Below, piece after piece: positions 43,801-54,224 of a stretch of 64,000 nucleotides of DNA. Source of the stretch: Adiantum capillus-veneris (Eukaryota > Streptophyta > Polypodiopsida > Polypodiales > Pteridaceae); NCBI GenBank assembly GCA_014529385.2, contig CM043947.1:100489811-100553810 (forward strand). Reading direction: 5' to 3'. The notes under the pieces were generated by a model. It had not been told where the DNA came from. It worked only from the letters and a program-made list of their open reading frames with translations, and searched no databases. Positions within the stretch are counted from its first letter, which is position 1; each line of letters starts with the position of its first letter. The position numbers and the translations under genes are program-made.

Positions 43801-44126
43801 CACCAATGATTACCTCCAAACTTGTAGCATGGTCCATCTTGTTGAGTCACTGGTGGCACAATTGATGGTTGTTCTTGCTTAGCCAAAATGGTCTCTGGTC
43901 TACGCTCTTGATTGGCTATGAACATAAGAGTGTCCTCATTCAATGAATAGAGTTTTCTCATAGGTTCTTGCCCTAGCCTAGGTTGTGATACCTCAGCTCT
44001 TTGTGAAGCCCTTGATACAACCCTATTTTGAAATAATGGATGATTTGGTAAAGGCATTTGTTTTTCTATTTGATGTCCAAATAGTGTCCCCCTCGTGTAG
44101 GTTTGATTATAGTAGCACTCACTCAT
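40830..44126 (-). CDS. E3 protease ORF (1098 residues), without polymerase
   Basis: Minus strand. N-terminus basic; a decayed zinc knuckle near residue 99 (CYKFGGNHWWAKNYS lacks two of the usual Cys). Long charged, Gln/Glu-rich middle. A retropepsin-like domain at about 580-700 has LAILDSGAGVAIATKDIW with catalytic Asp, LQLANGYTEKTMGI, and the partner motif FDIILGRPFM. A second region at about 905-1010 looks like the same fold without the catalytic motif (AIDPYATKNLMTYG, FVLKLSTGEYQDTFHIINS). The C-terminus is basic. It stays open over 1098 codons despite having no polymerase, suggesting it was under selection until recently. The preceding gag is in another frame. Confidence 0.75.
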   Translation of the reverse strand: MSECYYNQTYTRGTLFGHQIEKQMPLPNHPLFQNRVVSRASQRAEVSQPRLGQEPMRKLYSLNEDTLMFIANQERRPETILAKQEQPSIVPPVTQQDGPCYKFGGNHWWAKNYSRVEIIGYCLECAITHVVPNFPKYPNKQGKTTMNVVGVLPSPSGSEAEPKIPVKVVTRAQAKENDEDQANEEKDQQPKQGETTSVSVRTGIKSWKAKRDRIKAKTITIKTALQTKLQETKEQLKQERENKTVVSDKKPRKAYSGGSVLVDKVLEPLDAALEAYEARLKPNQTLQQRGMKYPHAKVETKRLKMCKELVKTAQAMMEHEAPIPPPETKPESVGFEMPKEKVVETLTQRNIELESQKDVQAKTATQETSNLEIQLDDQVVANTTNDARSRSQFMEPIPEIDEPWPNELWEAIRGAKDGSATFQSVPIIEVNTGNEVYQGDIQSLNGDAGTDVSIESKPESLKTLPSYIGEHEANSETRVVPSQRKAISKMMDTKSMQELMSAPIQCTVTLSELLKIRQHVWDEVGNNLGKMILKIPLQDLPSNEQSNKTQQESENAKPVPINKVGEYCEGEEGNTTLPVEYKGVKKLAILDSGAGVAIATKDIWEKWGRPALRKTRMKLQLANGYTEKTMGILEQIIVTSCGIEYEHTFSILDFEKGNNFDIILGRPFMHQLKMVQDWGYDYIYLRHKKITTKISIKDHSYRDVNRTPLEEIDFTIVNGKEIPAWLQTKQELWMCGASKCGSSVKEDCILERSMDDEAYIPEPFPEELFEPFGWTQILETLDVCVNVLTPTKFRNEEGYDLVSCFMLKVLKEANEVSECESRKSETDSYILEHEAKLKTKEAEQPQEYVIIDIPEETTKSVSKKPTPKKVQMKVDEGEKLPSSMENLQQTQDQKKNKDKEEDGLSPTMIKFNLCGQTELKVTCSAAIDPYATKNLMTYGTWIMMGKPPINELEEIVYTSSKMPIPSFGVTKFVLKLSTGEYQDTFHIINSHHIKESLVLTESWRNIFFRQQSKASTTTTVRLHEASQIHAEKKSPTITKKGKAKVNIEVYQPRQTTLPSTSFQQIFREASTSRATSPTMQWKPKQKFYQPKFPSQKSI

Positions 44127-44188
44127 CTCATGATTGGTCCATTTTTGCTCAATGGCACACCATTTTATTCATTGTGCTACTTGTGTTG

Positions 44189-45685
44189 CTAGCGCTCATC
44201 TAGGTTGGTCATTAATTGAGACATACCCACTTGCCTTGTGTTGGTTTCACCAGATGCTAAAGGAGCATTATCCATACTGATCTTTGTATCACCAATTTCC
44301 TCGCCATAGGCTTTACAATTGTCAACTAGGTATAACGCTTCTCTTGTGACTTGTTCAAAGGAAATATATCCTTTTAAGTGAATATCTTTCTTGAGAGTTT
44401 CATTTTTCAAACCCTCTATGAAGAGAATTGATAATCTTTCATCCTGTGGTAACTCGCGTTCCGGACATCTCTCTATATATTGTTTGAAGCGTAGCGATGC
44501 TTCCTTCACTCTCTCATCTTCTTTTTGCTTGAATTCATAGATTTGGGACACTGTGTTATGCTTGATTCCCCTTTTAGAGAACTCCACAATAAATTCTTGC
44601 AACAGTTGTTCAACGTTTGAGAAGGCATTTTTGTCCAATGGTTGGAACCAATTCAATGCTATCCCTTCCAAGGTTAAGCCAAATCCCTCATACTGTGTAT
44701 GAAAATAAAATACTTGTTCGGCTCTTAACACTTGTTTGAACAAGGATTCATGTACGTATGGATCCCTTAATCCATCATACTTCTTCTTGACACATTTGGC
44801 CAATTGATATGGTCTCATTGGTTCTGGTTCAACCATGTATCTTAGCGTGTTGGGGTCTCTCACAAGGACATCCCTCGTTCCTTCTTCTCGTCTTGGAGCA
44901 AATCCTGGTGGAATCCCCTTTGAGACATGTTTTGGAAATGTTGACGGATTTGTAAGTCTAATTGGTGGTCTCTTGGTTTCACTCAATGAGGTAGGATCTA
45001 CACTCCCGTGCATAGCTATTTTGGATGTTTGAGGTCCATTTGATCCCATAGTTTCAATGTTAGCTTCTTGCAAATCAGTCTCAAAAAACCCTAGTACGCT
45101 TACACTCGGTTGAAAGTAGTAAGGAGAGATTGGAGTACCCATGTATGTATATCTTTCTAGCTCAATTGGGCTGATAATTTTTTACTCTTTTCCATACTTA
45201 TCTACCATTAGAACTTGCACTCTCTGGTCATCTGTGTATGTGAAGGCATAGAGGTTCTTGTAGTCTGTCAACTCTTCAATGATGGAATTTAAACATCTAT
45301 AGAAGTTGTTTTGATCCCCAATAGGTAACCTATAAAGGACATCATAAGTGTAATCTGTTAGAACTCTTGTGGCTTCATTGGTTTTGATGAACCTCACGTT
45401 GGGTTTGTTGATTAGAGGATGCTTCTCCTCTAAGTCTCGAGCAATTTCCACTTTTGCTCTTTCAAACTCCCACATTTTAGTTGATTGGTTTGGCTTCTAG
45501 TGAGCTACATGATCACTTGAAAAATATCCATGAGCCATGCCTTGAGGTTTGGCTTGATATGATTGATAAGCCTCATGGTCTTGTCTCAACCCTCTTGTTA
45601 TAGGTGTTGCACTATTTCTGGTTGTTTGTGTAGGTGGCATAGCTCTGAGTTGAGTGGGAAACCCTAATGATGGATGAGTTGTCAT
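44189..45685 (-). pseudogene. E3 gag
   Basis: One minus-strand frame from ATG 45685 to 44189, with TAG at 45497-45499 and TAA at 45182-45184. First piece 62 residues (MTTHPSLGFPTQ); second 97 (MWEFERAKVEIARDLEEK); third 317 with the gag core: PYVHESLFKQVLRAEQVFYF, LTLEGIALNWFQPLDKN, LLQEFIVEFSKRGIKHNTV and ERELPQDERLSILFIEGLKN. That core is typical of plant gypsy gag. Ends just before the protease ORF, which starts in another frame 63 bases on. Confidence 0.8.
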
Positions 45686-48244
45686 GTTTAAGACTCACTC
45701 AATACTCTCAAGATGGTCCTTGATAAGAACACCTTGGCTTAGTGCACACAATCCCTTTTTGCCCCTGGTCAAGTCTCTAAAAAGTCAGGAATTTGTGACT
45801 TTTTGGTCTCTAGAAATTGGTTCTGGGTACCCTAAAAGTTTGGATTTAGGAAACCTAGTAAAATTCAGCTCTACAACCAAAAGCTTGGTCTAGATGTGTG
45901 CTATTGCCCACAAGCTTTCTTCCTAGCTATACCTGACTCATTTTGGAGTTGTGTGTCAAAAGTTAGAGCACTTTTAGTGAACTGCACTTGAAATAGCACT
46001 CAAAACAGTCTCAGGATCAGGACACAAAGAGATTTTATGCTTGTATCTTGGCTTCTAAAGGGTATTTTTCACTCAAACTTGAGATTTGGGATGTACTCAA
46101 GTAGGTCTACAAACTTATGAAGTCAGATACCCCCACTATGTAGAGGTACACCGATCGCGATCGTTGACCCATGTCACAGATTTGGAAGATTTTTGCACAG
46201 TAGTTAGACCTTGATGTCTTGATACCAAGTGTCTTTGTATTTTTGAATTTGGAGATGTTTTGACCAATGAAAACCCAAATCCCAGGTGGTTTTTGCGGTT
46301 ATTGGCCTGATTGTGTAACTGGGAATTTTGACCACTTTCTTTTGCTTTTTTGACCTTGCTCCTTTTGGAAAATATGTTGCACTAGATGTCAGCTACCTAC
46401 TCAAAAAATTTCAATCCAAAATGTCACTGGGGTACACCGATCGCGATCGTAGTTCCAACTCCTTTTTGCATGAAATTTTAGGAGTTGATACACAAGGGTA
46501 TGAATAGTCTATTCCCAAACCCACTTTGCATTTGGATCACAAAAACTTGAATTTTCTCAAAATTTTGGTATGAAGGATCAATGATCAGTGTTTGCCCTAT
46601 TTGACATCTGTATTTTGGTTTTTTGACCCTAGTTATTTTGAGAAAGTTGTTTCTCTAGTTATCAGCTACCTACTCACCAAGTCTCAACTCAAAATGTCAA
46701 TATGGTACACCGATCGCGATCGTACTTTTGAGCCCAAATTGGATGAAACTTGTGGATATGGTAGACAATGATGTGTAGAGTCTACTCCCCAAATCTTTTT
46801 GAATTTAGACAAGAAAAAGTCATGTTTTCACCAGATCTTGGTCTGCCGCAGTGGTTTTTTGTCTGTCTGCTATTTTTGGCTATTTTGGTCACTTTTTTGA
46901 ATTTTGAAAACTCTTGGTATCTTATATAACCTAGGTGTATATGTGGGTAAAGTCTGGTCAAAATCTGGGACTGAGGTACACCGATCGCGATCGTAGTTTG
47001 GAGCCCAAATTGGATGAAACTTCACCAGCTTGTTCACTAGGCTATTTTAAGACTACCTGCCAAATCTTTTTGTATTTGGACTCAAAAAAGTCAAGAATTT
47101 ACCATTTCTTGGTTGAAAGTGTCTGTTTTTCAAAATCTGCCAGTTTGATCTGATTTTGGTGCTTGATTTGGGATTTGAAAGCTATCTGGGATTGTCCTCT
47201 GTACAGGCTATCCCTCTGTATGGTTTCTTCCCAGTTTTGATGTGTTTTGGTCTACTGAAAGTCAATTTCTACGTCAGTTTAGCAGTTTCTGACTTGGATC
47301 TTTATTCAATGGTTTTGACCAGTTTTTTATGATTTTTGGCTCTCGGTCCTTTAGACTTTTATGTTTGTATACATCTGAGGATCCCACAGATGAAATCTGG
47401 TCAAAATCTGGCACTTAGGTACACCGATCGCGATCGTAATTTTGAGCCCAAATTAGACCAAATTTGGCATGCTTGTAGACACTGATGTTTCAAGACTATC
47501 CCCCAAGTATTTTTGCATTTGGATCACCAAAAAAAAAGATTTTATAGTTTCTGGGTCTGTCAGGCTAATTTTACCCAAGTGGCCCGATTTCCTTGATTTT
47601 TGATGTTTTTGGGTGTTCTTGCTTTAGACAAACTTGTTTAGAATCTTATCAGGAAGGCATATGTCAAATCTTGTACAATTCTGACACTGAGGTACACCGA
47701 TCGCGATCGTAGTACCAGAGCCCAATCTGATGAAATTTTACAGGCTCTCTCTGACAAGTATTTCCCAGTGTTTGGTGCCACCACTTTGTGATTTGAATCA
47801 ATTTCAGCTCTGTTTGGTCATATTTTCTAAATTTCAGAGTGTTATGGCCTTTTTTGCCAAAGTTATGGTTTTTTGGTGTTTTTGACTCTATCTTTTGCCC
47901 GAAATTTGACTGGAATGTGATTTACTTATCCTACTCCTAAGTACAAAAATGAAAGAACATAAGAAAATGAATCAAACAAAACAAACAGGATAAAAAATGG
48001 ATGATGGATCAGTACTCAATCGATAGAAAGAAATTTGAAGAGAAAAAATGCTTAAACAAACCTCACTCACAACTCCCTATATCTCTCAAGAGTAGATCTA
48101 GCCAGCCCACCGACCCTAGACACCACTAAGCACTAAACCCCTGTCTAGATGCTTCACTGAAATGTAAATGGAATGGAAATTATCTTTTGAAACAATAAGA
48201 AAACTCTGAATACGCACTTGGTCACTCATCACCTAAGATTCATT
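45686..48244 (-). other. E3 leader
   Basis: 2.5 kb between primer site and gag, no credible ORF on either strand. It is built of diverged units of about 270 bases that share the palindrome, a following AGCCCAAATTGGATGAAA-type stretch and a TTTTTGCATTTGGA-type stretch. The last 300 bases beside the primer site are not repetitive. Confidence 0.7.
46145..47710 (-). promoter_or_regulatory. Six-copy palindrome array in the E3 leader
   Basis: GGTACACCGATCGCGATCGT occurs without change at 46145, 46431, 46704, 46975, 47418 and 47691 (20 bases each). Spacing is about 270-286 bases, with one gap of 443. CGATCGCGATCG is a perfect 12-base palindrome. The rest of each unit (for example AGCCCAAATTGGATGAAACT downstream) is clearly diverged. 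The array sits between primer site and gag, in the transcribed leader. Related palindromes lie in the LTRs. Confidence 0.85.
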
Positions 48245-48261
48245 CCCCGGCAACGGCGCCA
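48245..48261 (-). other. E3 primer-binding site
   Basis: Minus strand TGGCGCCGTTGCCGGGG, the classic plant tRNA-Asp-type primer site, five bases after the LTR end CCCGCA. Confidence 0.9.
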
Positions 48262-48266
48262 ATAAT

Positions 48267-49201
48267 TGCGGGTCGCCGCGACGGATGTCCATAGCATAGC
48301 TCTCAAGCATCAACATAAAATTATCGATACAGGGGAAGCGAATCGGATGAGGCATGGAAACTCACCAGGGTGTCAATCCTAATGAAGTGAACTTGAAGAG
48401 ATGCAACTACTAACTTTACAAGCAAATCAATCACACTAAAGCCAAGTAATCTGCCTATGTCTTTCTACACAGCTCTACAGTCATCACGCCCGTTCACCAT
48501 GCAAATCATATCGGAATCGCACGAAACTTGAAGGGAAGCTACAGGGGACTATCAGAAACATATCCTATCACTGTCACAGCATTCTGGAGAGGTACAATGA
48601 TCACGATCGTTCGTCCCACAGTACACAAAAACAGTAAACGAATGATCCTAAAGGGTCGTTTTTAGGTCCTTAAGGCCTCTCCTAGGGTCAAAACAACATA
48701 AAATACGCATATAAACACTCAAAACAACGATTTAAGGCCTAAATGGACGTGTTTGAAACCTTCACCGAATCTTGAATGCTTACACTTGAATGAAAGAGCA
48801 GAGTAAGAGGAACACAATGCAAGAAACAAAACTGAATTTGGATTACCGTAGCCACAGAAGCGATGATTACAAGTTGGAGCAAAGAGGTAGCTCTCTGTGC
48901 GTAATGCAATAGTCACTTATCTTCAAAAAATAATCTCCCCTTTTCCACTAACCTTAGTGTATTATATACCTAGGGCTTTCTAAAGTGGCCGGCGGCCAAC
49001 TTCTCATGGACCTTTACATACATCACTGGAAAAATTACATCTTTGACTCAGACTCGACATAGACGATTGACATTAGGCTTTTACAGGATTTGATGTATTA
49101 AACATCGACAAAATAATGTGACCACATCAAAACTTTGGCCGGACGACCCAACGGGCGCCTTGGCTAGGTGGAAACTTGTATGTTGTTATCACCTCCAAAC
49201 A
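48267..49201 (-). repeat. E3 5' LTR
   Basis: 935 bases, TGCGGGTCGCC...CACCTCCAAACA. Palindrome copy at 48597-48610 shows C-to-T type changes at CG sites (ATGATCACGATCGT). No gene inside. Confidence 0.92.
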
Positions 49202-49800
49202 GATGGTGGCCCCTTCAAACCTTGGACCCTCCTTTTGGTTTGACTTCGTTAGCAACCCCTCTTGAACACATGGTGGCCTTGCTCTCTGGTACTGGCAAGC
49301 CACCTTTTATTGGTAAACTGCACCCCCTCCAGAAGTTTGGCGCTCCCTTTTCCATCTCTGATTTCAACCAGCCCGCCCACTATGGCGGCCTCCCTCCTGT
49401 GGTTGACCTCTTATGGCGCCTCAACTGCCTCCCATGCTGCAAATCTACAACCCTGTTCTCACCTCCCCGCCATGCTACCGCCCCATAGATGGCCCTCAAT
49501 CAACTCCCCAATCAACCCTTGGAGACCTCCAATCTACTGCTCAAAGCCACGTCCCCTTTGACTGCCTCCCTCTCGCTTAGGACAGAACCCTCCTCGCCAT
49601 GCAATGGATGCCACTCCTCGCCTCCTCCTACTGCAATGGCAGCCCTTCCTATCTTTGGCCACGCCTTCTGCTCTCTGACTCCCACACGGATGGTGACTTT
49701 CCTCTTTTCTCTGTCATGCAGCCCGCCACCTCCTGAACTGCAGCTCATTTTGTCCTGTAGCAACCCTTAAAAGCTTTTTTGTTTTTCCTTTTTTAACTTT
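49202..49800. other. Unidentified GC-richer segment
   Basis: Pro/Leu/Ser-codon-rich open frames on the plus strand, none recognised. Lies between E3 and the coding-like fragments next to C2. Confidence 0.4.
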
Positions 49801-49849
49801 TGTCTTGGTCAAGGTTCCCACCAGCAAGAAAAGCCATTTGAACATGATT

Positions 49850-50381
49850 TCAACCATCACCCGGTGATGCATAAATCCAAACTTCTATATGGCGAGCATC
49901 CAAGCCCTTGCGCATCTTCATGAAAGTAGACCTTGGAATGGTGGGATTCTCAAAATGAGACCTCGCTAAAAACAATTCGGGCTTCTTGCACTTCCATAGG
50001 TCAACCATTTTTAGTTGTACCATCATTGCCCAACCCCTTGTTGAACATTCATGCTCAACCATAGCATTATTTAGGTAAAGTAGCATTGCATAATAAGAAG
50101 TTGATAGATAGTATTTATATGAAGCAGTAGATAGATAGAGAGAGATTCACTACCTGCCCTAACACCCGCCTGGGTCAAATGGAAAGCCATACCAAGCATA
50201 GTGTAAACTCCACCTGGATAAAAAATATGGCATTGATCATCACCATCCATTTGTAAAATTGATACAAACCACCCTAGCGTTGCACTTGTAAACTTATAAG
50301 CCAATCCTTCTGTAGATCTTGACAATATAATCCTTCAAAAAACTGCATGCATGAGCCATCTCCACGCTCAACACAAGCTTG
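49850..50381 (-). pseudogene. Coding-like fragments of an unknown gene beside C2
   Basis: Two minus-strand stretches look like exons. 50325-50150 includes TEGLAYKFTSATLGWFVSIL and GGVYTMLGMAFHLTQAGVRA, ending at a CAG/GTAGTG donor-like site (about 50153). 50086-49850 includes MVQLKMVDLWKCKKPELFLA and RSTFMKMRKGLDARHIEVW before a stop. They abut C2's transposase exactly where it loses similarity to C1, so they are either captured by C2 or its insertion or deletion site. Family unknown. Confidence 0.35.
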
Positions 50382-51433
50382 CACGGGGGAATGTTGTAGT
50401 TGACGATGACAACGGGCCATACACTGTAAGATGTTGATCTTTGACCAAATGGATTTACGCCATCCATAGCCAGGCCTAAGCGCAAATTTTGAGCTTCCCT
50501 GGCAAAATCCGACCATGTTCCATCTATATGTTTCCAGGCTGCGCAATCTGCAGGAATTCGTAGCACACCATCCGAAGATTTATTCTCCTCATGCCATGAT
50601 GCTAGGGTGGCCATGGACTTACATTCGAAGAAATGCTTGATGCGAGGAAGTAGAGGAAAATGTCGCAAAACCTTTTGTGGAATTTTTGTCCCGTGGAGAT
50701 CTACTCGATATCTTTCGGAATCACATTTCGGACACTTCTCCATGTCTATGTATTCCCCTCTGAAAAGAATGCAATCATTAGGACAAGCGTGGATAGAATT
50801 GTAATGCATCCCCAAGTTTCGCAAAATCTTTCTTGCTTCATCTCGGGAATCTGGCATCACATTGTCAGCTGGTAGTATGTGCTCTTTAAGCAATCTACAC
50901 AACATAAAAATACGATACAGTCGTGTAAAAATCTATCAGATCATTATACATTTAGAGTTTTATTAAAGTAAACTAATTGTAATAGATCACCTGAAAAGCG
51001 CTGTGACGCTAGTGTCACTCCATCCAAACTTTGTCTGCATGTTGAGAAGAACCAGGAGTGCTTTCAATCTAGACATACGTGCTCCATTATACAATGGCGT
51101 ATCGGCTTCACTTTTCATATCATCATAGATAAGCCTTTCTGAATCCATGATCGTCTCGATCATTTCATCAATCTCGGGCTCAAACATTGCTTCGTTGGGA
51201 ATGTGCTCTGCATGATCATCCCCCGAGCTGTCAGAGGCTACATCTTGTGGCCTCACATATACTGCTTGACCAAAGCGCCTGCGAACACGTCTATTGGGTT
51301 GCAAGATTGCTGCTTGTTGGCCAGCGTCAGAGTCCGACGAGTTATAATTGGCAACAACTCGATCTATAATAGATGGATCGAACTCGCCAAATTCGCAAAC
51401 GTGTTGCAAAGAAACGCGTCTTGTCCGTCGCAC
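50382..51433 (-). pseudogene. C2 transposase TNP2, truncated
   Basis: Minus strand: exon 51433-50991 (MRRTRRVSLQHVCEF), intron with GT...AG as in C1, exon from 50894 (LLKEHILPADNVMPDSR, EKCPKCDSERYR, MDGVNPFGQRSTSYSVWPVV) to 50382. One codon longer than C1 near the second exon start. Reads into unrelated sequence after NIPP. Confidence 0.85.
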
Positions 51434-51585
51434 AGCATGCTTGCATTGATTACAAGGACATAAGACCCTCGTTGAGAGATAGGTGTTTCAGTTGGACGGT
51501 CCCACATCCTCGTCACTACTCATAATGAGGATAAAAATCTTATAACCTGGACAACAAATTTAATATTCTATTGGCATTGTTTGTC

Positions 51586-51589
<4 letters not shown>

Positions 51590-51631
<42 letters not shown>

Positions 51632-51935
51632 CTCACATTCTCTAGTCATGTCCAATCCCCGCACACCTTGGTCTAGAGGTGCACGGAGATCAGAACCACC
51701 GGGTTATAATCTCGTCTTTATTGGTCAATACCTATATTTGTGGGTACAAGAAATCTACAGACCCACGTCTACATGATACTGCATGTAGTGGACAAAACCC
51801 CTTTGCCTCTTCTCTAGCTGTAGCACTTCACAGCATCTTAACATCTTTTCACAGTAGATCTTTTCACTGTTCGTCTAACTCTAATCTTTAACGTCTTTTG
51901 GGATAGTTTCCTACGACGTTAAAACTCTCTTCTTC

Positions 51936-51995
<60 letters not shown>

Positions 51996-52000
51996 ACATA
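51590..52000. repeat. CT and GT microsatellites of C2
   Basis: CT run about 51590-51629; GT run about 51938-51990. Between them is the conserved leader segment (51637-51715) and sequence equal to C1 34540-34690. Confidence 0.9.
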
Positions 52001-52125
52001 AATAAACCTAAGTCTAATCTAATATAACATAAATCTAAATCTAACGTAAATTATGTTATATTAAAAACAAAGAACTAAACTAACAGGGATTATAAGAACC
52101 TTAAAACTGATTTAAACATAATTTT

Positions 52126-52488
52126 TCACATAACTCGGCAAGAGTTGGCATTCTCATCACTAAAGATGTTAGAGTTAACTTCCGGCGGTGACGCTGCCTC
52201 ATCTCCATCCACATCTGACGACAGCAATTGGCCCTTTAGACCGTTCTTGCTCTTGTTACTAACTTTGAAGTTGCTGTTGAATGACTAGAGGTTTTCTAGG
52301 TGGTCATTGTGTCGGGGATGTAGTGACTCTTGCCGCCCTGAAGATCCACCTTCTTCCCTATCTTCTGAAGACATTTCACCAGTACTTTTGGATTGGAGGA
52401 GCCCACCATGAGTGAAGGCAGCAATACCCTATATTCCATTGAGGGCTTTCTTCACCCGCTTCATGCAGACATCGCAATCTATGGAGAC
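52126..52488 (-). pseudogene. Captured HIPP gene fragment, C2 copy
   Basis: Minus strand counterpart of 33857-34217: VSIDCDVCMKRVKKALNGI followed by the same in-frame TAG, the VLVKCLQKIGKKVDLQ segment, and the CRVM CaaX end with TGA at 52128-52126. It has an extra base before the DHLENL region. Shared lesions date the capture before the C1/C2 split. Confidence 0.75.
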
Positions 52489-52859
52489 CTAAATCTAATC
52501 TAATATAACGTAAATCTAAATCTAGCGTAAATAAACGTAAATCTAATTAAAAGTAAACCTAAATCTAATCTAATTTAACTTAAATAAACCTAAATAAGTC
52601 TACATCTAACCTAATCTTTAACGTCTTTTAGGATAGTTTCCTACGACGTTATAACTCTCTTCTTCTTGTGTGTGTGCGCGTGTGTGGATGTGTGTGCCAA
52701 TAAAAAGAGATAAATGGTATAACCTTTCTATCACCCATGCCAAGTATGATAGATTGGTTATGCCATTTCCCTCTTGAATAATAGGTCTTGAGTTTAATTT
52801 CTCGTTGGCTAGATCTTTAGGTCTTTTAATTTTAATTAGTTTCCTACGACGTTAAATTA

Positions 52860-53088
52860 GTTTCTCTCTCTTTCTCTCTCAATGTGTGTGCGTTTTTTTG
52901 TTTATGCATGTTTTCTCTCTCTTTTCCTCACTCAATGTGTGCGTTTTTTGTTTATGCATGTTCTCTCTCTCTTTTCCTCTCTCAATGTGTGCGTTTTTTG
53001 TTTATGCATGCTCTCTCTCTCTTTTCCTCTGTCAATGTGTGTGTGCATTCTTTGTTTATGTATGTGTGTGTGCGTTTTTGTTTATGTT

Positions 53089-53146
<58 letters not shown>

Positions 53147-53169
53147 AACACTATGTGTGTGTGTGTGTA

Positions 53170-53206
<37 letters not shown>

Positions 53207-53268
53207 AAGAGGGGAAGGGAACATGAGAGTGAGGAGAGGGAAGGAGCATACCTGGCTCTCCTTCCTCT

Positions 53269-53310
<42 letters not shown>

Positions 53311-53340
53311 AGAAGAAAGAGAGAGAGAGAGAGAGAGGGA
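52860..53340. repeat. Microsatellites and 52-base repeats of C2
   Basis: Counterpart of 33001-33480: repeated AATGTGTGCGTTTTTTGTTT units, CT run 53091-53143, GT runs near 53153-53184 and 53272-53308, GA run 53316-53337. Translated Ser/Leu/Cys-Val repeats here are artefacts. Confidence 0.9.
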
Positions 53341-53583
53341 GAGCGTTACCTGTTCCTGCTTGAGGCCGCCGAAAAACTCAGATCTGAGATCTGAGTTTTT
53401 GGGCGCTCTCTGTTATTTTTTTAGCCCATTCGGCGTCGCTATGAGCGTCACAAATTTCTTTGTAAATTTGCGACGCTCATAGCGACGCCGGGAATTTTTT
53501 TTTTGAGCGTCGCTAATATGAATAGCCTCTTGTAGTGTTTTTGTCTTTTATGTCTTGTCGGGCCCATTGGTCACATGCACACA

Positions 53584-53782
53584 GATTCATTGATTTAGGC
53601 AGTGTGAAAATGCTCATCCTAGTGTAGATTCACCAATTTAGGCAACACCAGCCGTCAGTGCAGATCCACCAATTTAGGCAGCATACGGATAAATTACAGG
53701 TTCGTTATTTTATTTACACAAAATTAAATGCAGATCCACCGATTTAGGCAGCATTAGTGCAAATTTGTCGATTTAGGTAGCA
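53584..53782. repeat. Minisatellite, GCAGATCCACCGATTTAGGC type
   Basis: Five imperfect copies at about 53584, 53621, 53658, 53729 and 53757, immediately outside the C2 terminus. The remainder up to 54066 shows nothing recognisable. Confidence 0.8.
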
Positions 53783-54065
53783 CGTCTTGTTGATGTAGAT
53801 TTGCTGATGTAGATTTTGTTACTGGATTTGAATGGGTATATGATGATTTTTCTATCGCGACAGTATTTCTGGAATGGACATTGAGATTGATGAGAATTGA
53901 TTATTGAATGATAAGTGTGACGAATGATATCCTGATTCATAAGGATATGACATATATTGCTTATTCTAGTGGTATCGGACATTAGAATAGGTAGTATGTG
54001 GATGACGACAAGCATAAGGAATGTTTTTTACTTTCATAAATTTCTCTTTTACTATGTGATATATT

Positions 54066-54066
<1 letters not shown>

Positions 54067-54105
<39 letters not shown>

Positions 54106-54224
54106 ACATAATAGAACCCCAAAGTGTGTAGAATACACACATGAGATGATGTATATATAGAGGGGACCTGCGTGCCATATATAGAGAAGCCATATATTGA
54201 ATAGTTTCACATATAAGCTCAACA
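54067..54224 (-). repeat. LTR of the copia-like element (3')
   Basis: GA microsatellite, then AGTGTGTAGAATACACACATG, GATGTATATATAGAGGGGACC and CATATAAGCTCAACA. Matches 56670-56838. Confidence 0.75.

Larger units (their letters stand above)
37738..49201 (-). mobile_element. LTR retrotransposon E3: gag and protease, no reverse transcriptase
   Basis: 11.5 kb in minus orientation: 5' LTR 49201-48267, tRNA-Asp-type primer site, long repeat-bearing leader, gag, a protease-containing ORF, a repetitive 3' region, polypurine tract, 3' LTR 38652-37738. Primer and gag types fit the Athila/Tat side of plant gypsy elements. No RT, RNase H or integrase motif is visible anywhere between the LTRs, so it must depend on another element. 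gag is broken by TAG, TAA and a frameshift. The 3' LTR lacks its terminal 22 bases, so no target duplication can be read. Confidence 0.88.
50382..53537 (-). mobile_element. CACTA transposon C2, inverted and truncated relative of C1
   Basis: One terminus only: CACTACAAGAG read on the minus strand from 53537, with the same subterminal hairpins, 50-base repeats, microsatellites, HIPP fragment, leader and TNP2 exons as C1, in the same order. Identity is lost inside TNP2 after YNIPP at 50382, so the DUF4216 segment, the TNPA-like gene and the other terminus are missing. With C1 it makes a large inverted repeat around E3. Confidence 0.88.

Noticed and set aside
46145-47710. Regularly spaced identical 20-base motif as a CRISPR-like array
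   Set aside because: Spacing of 270-440 bases, homologous rather than unique spacers, plant retrotransposon leader context; no cas genes.
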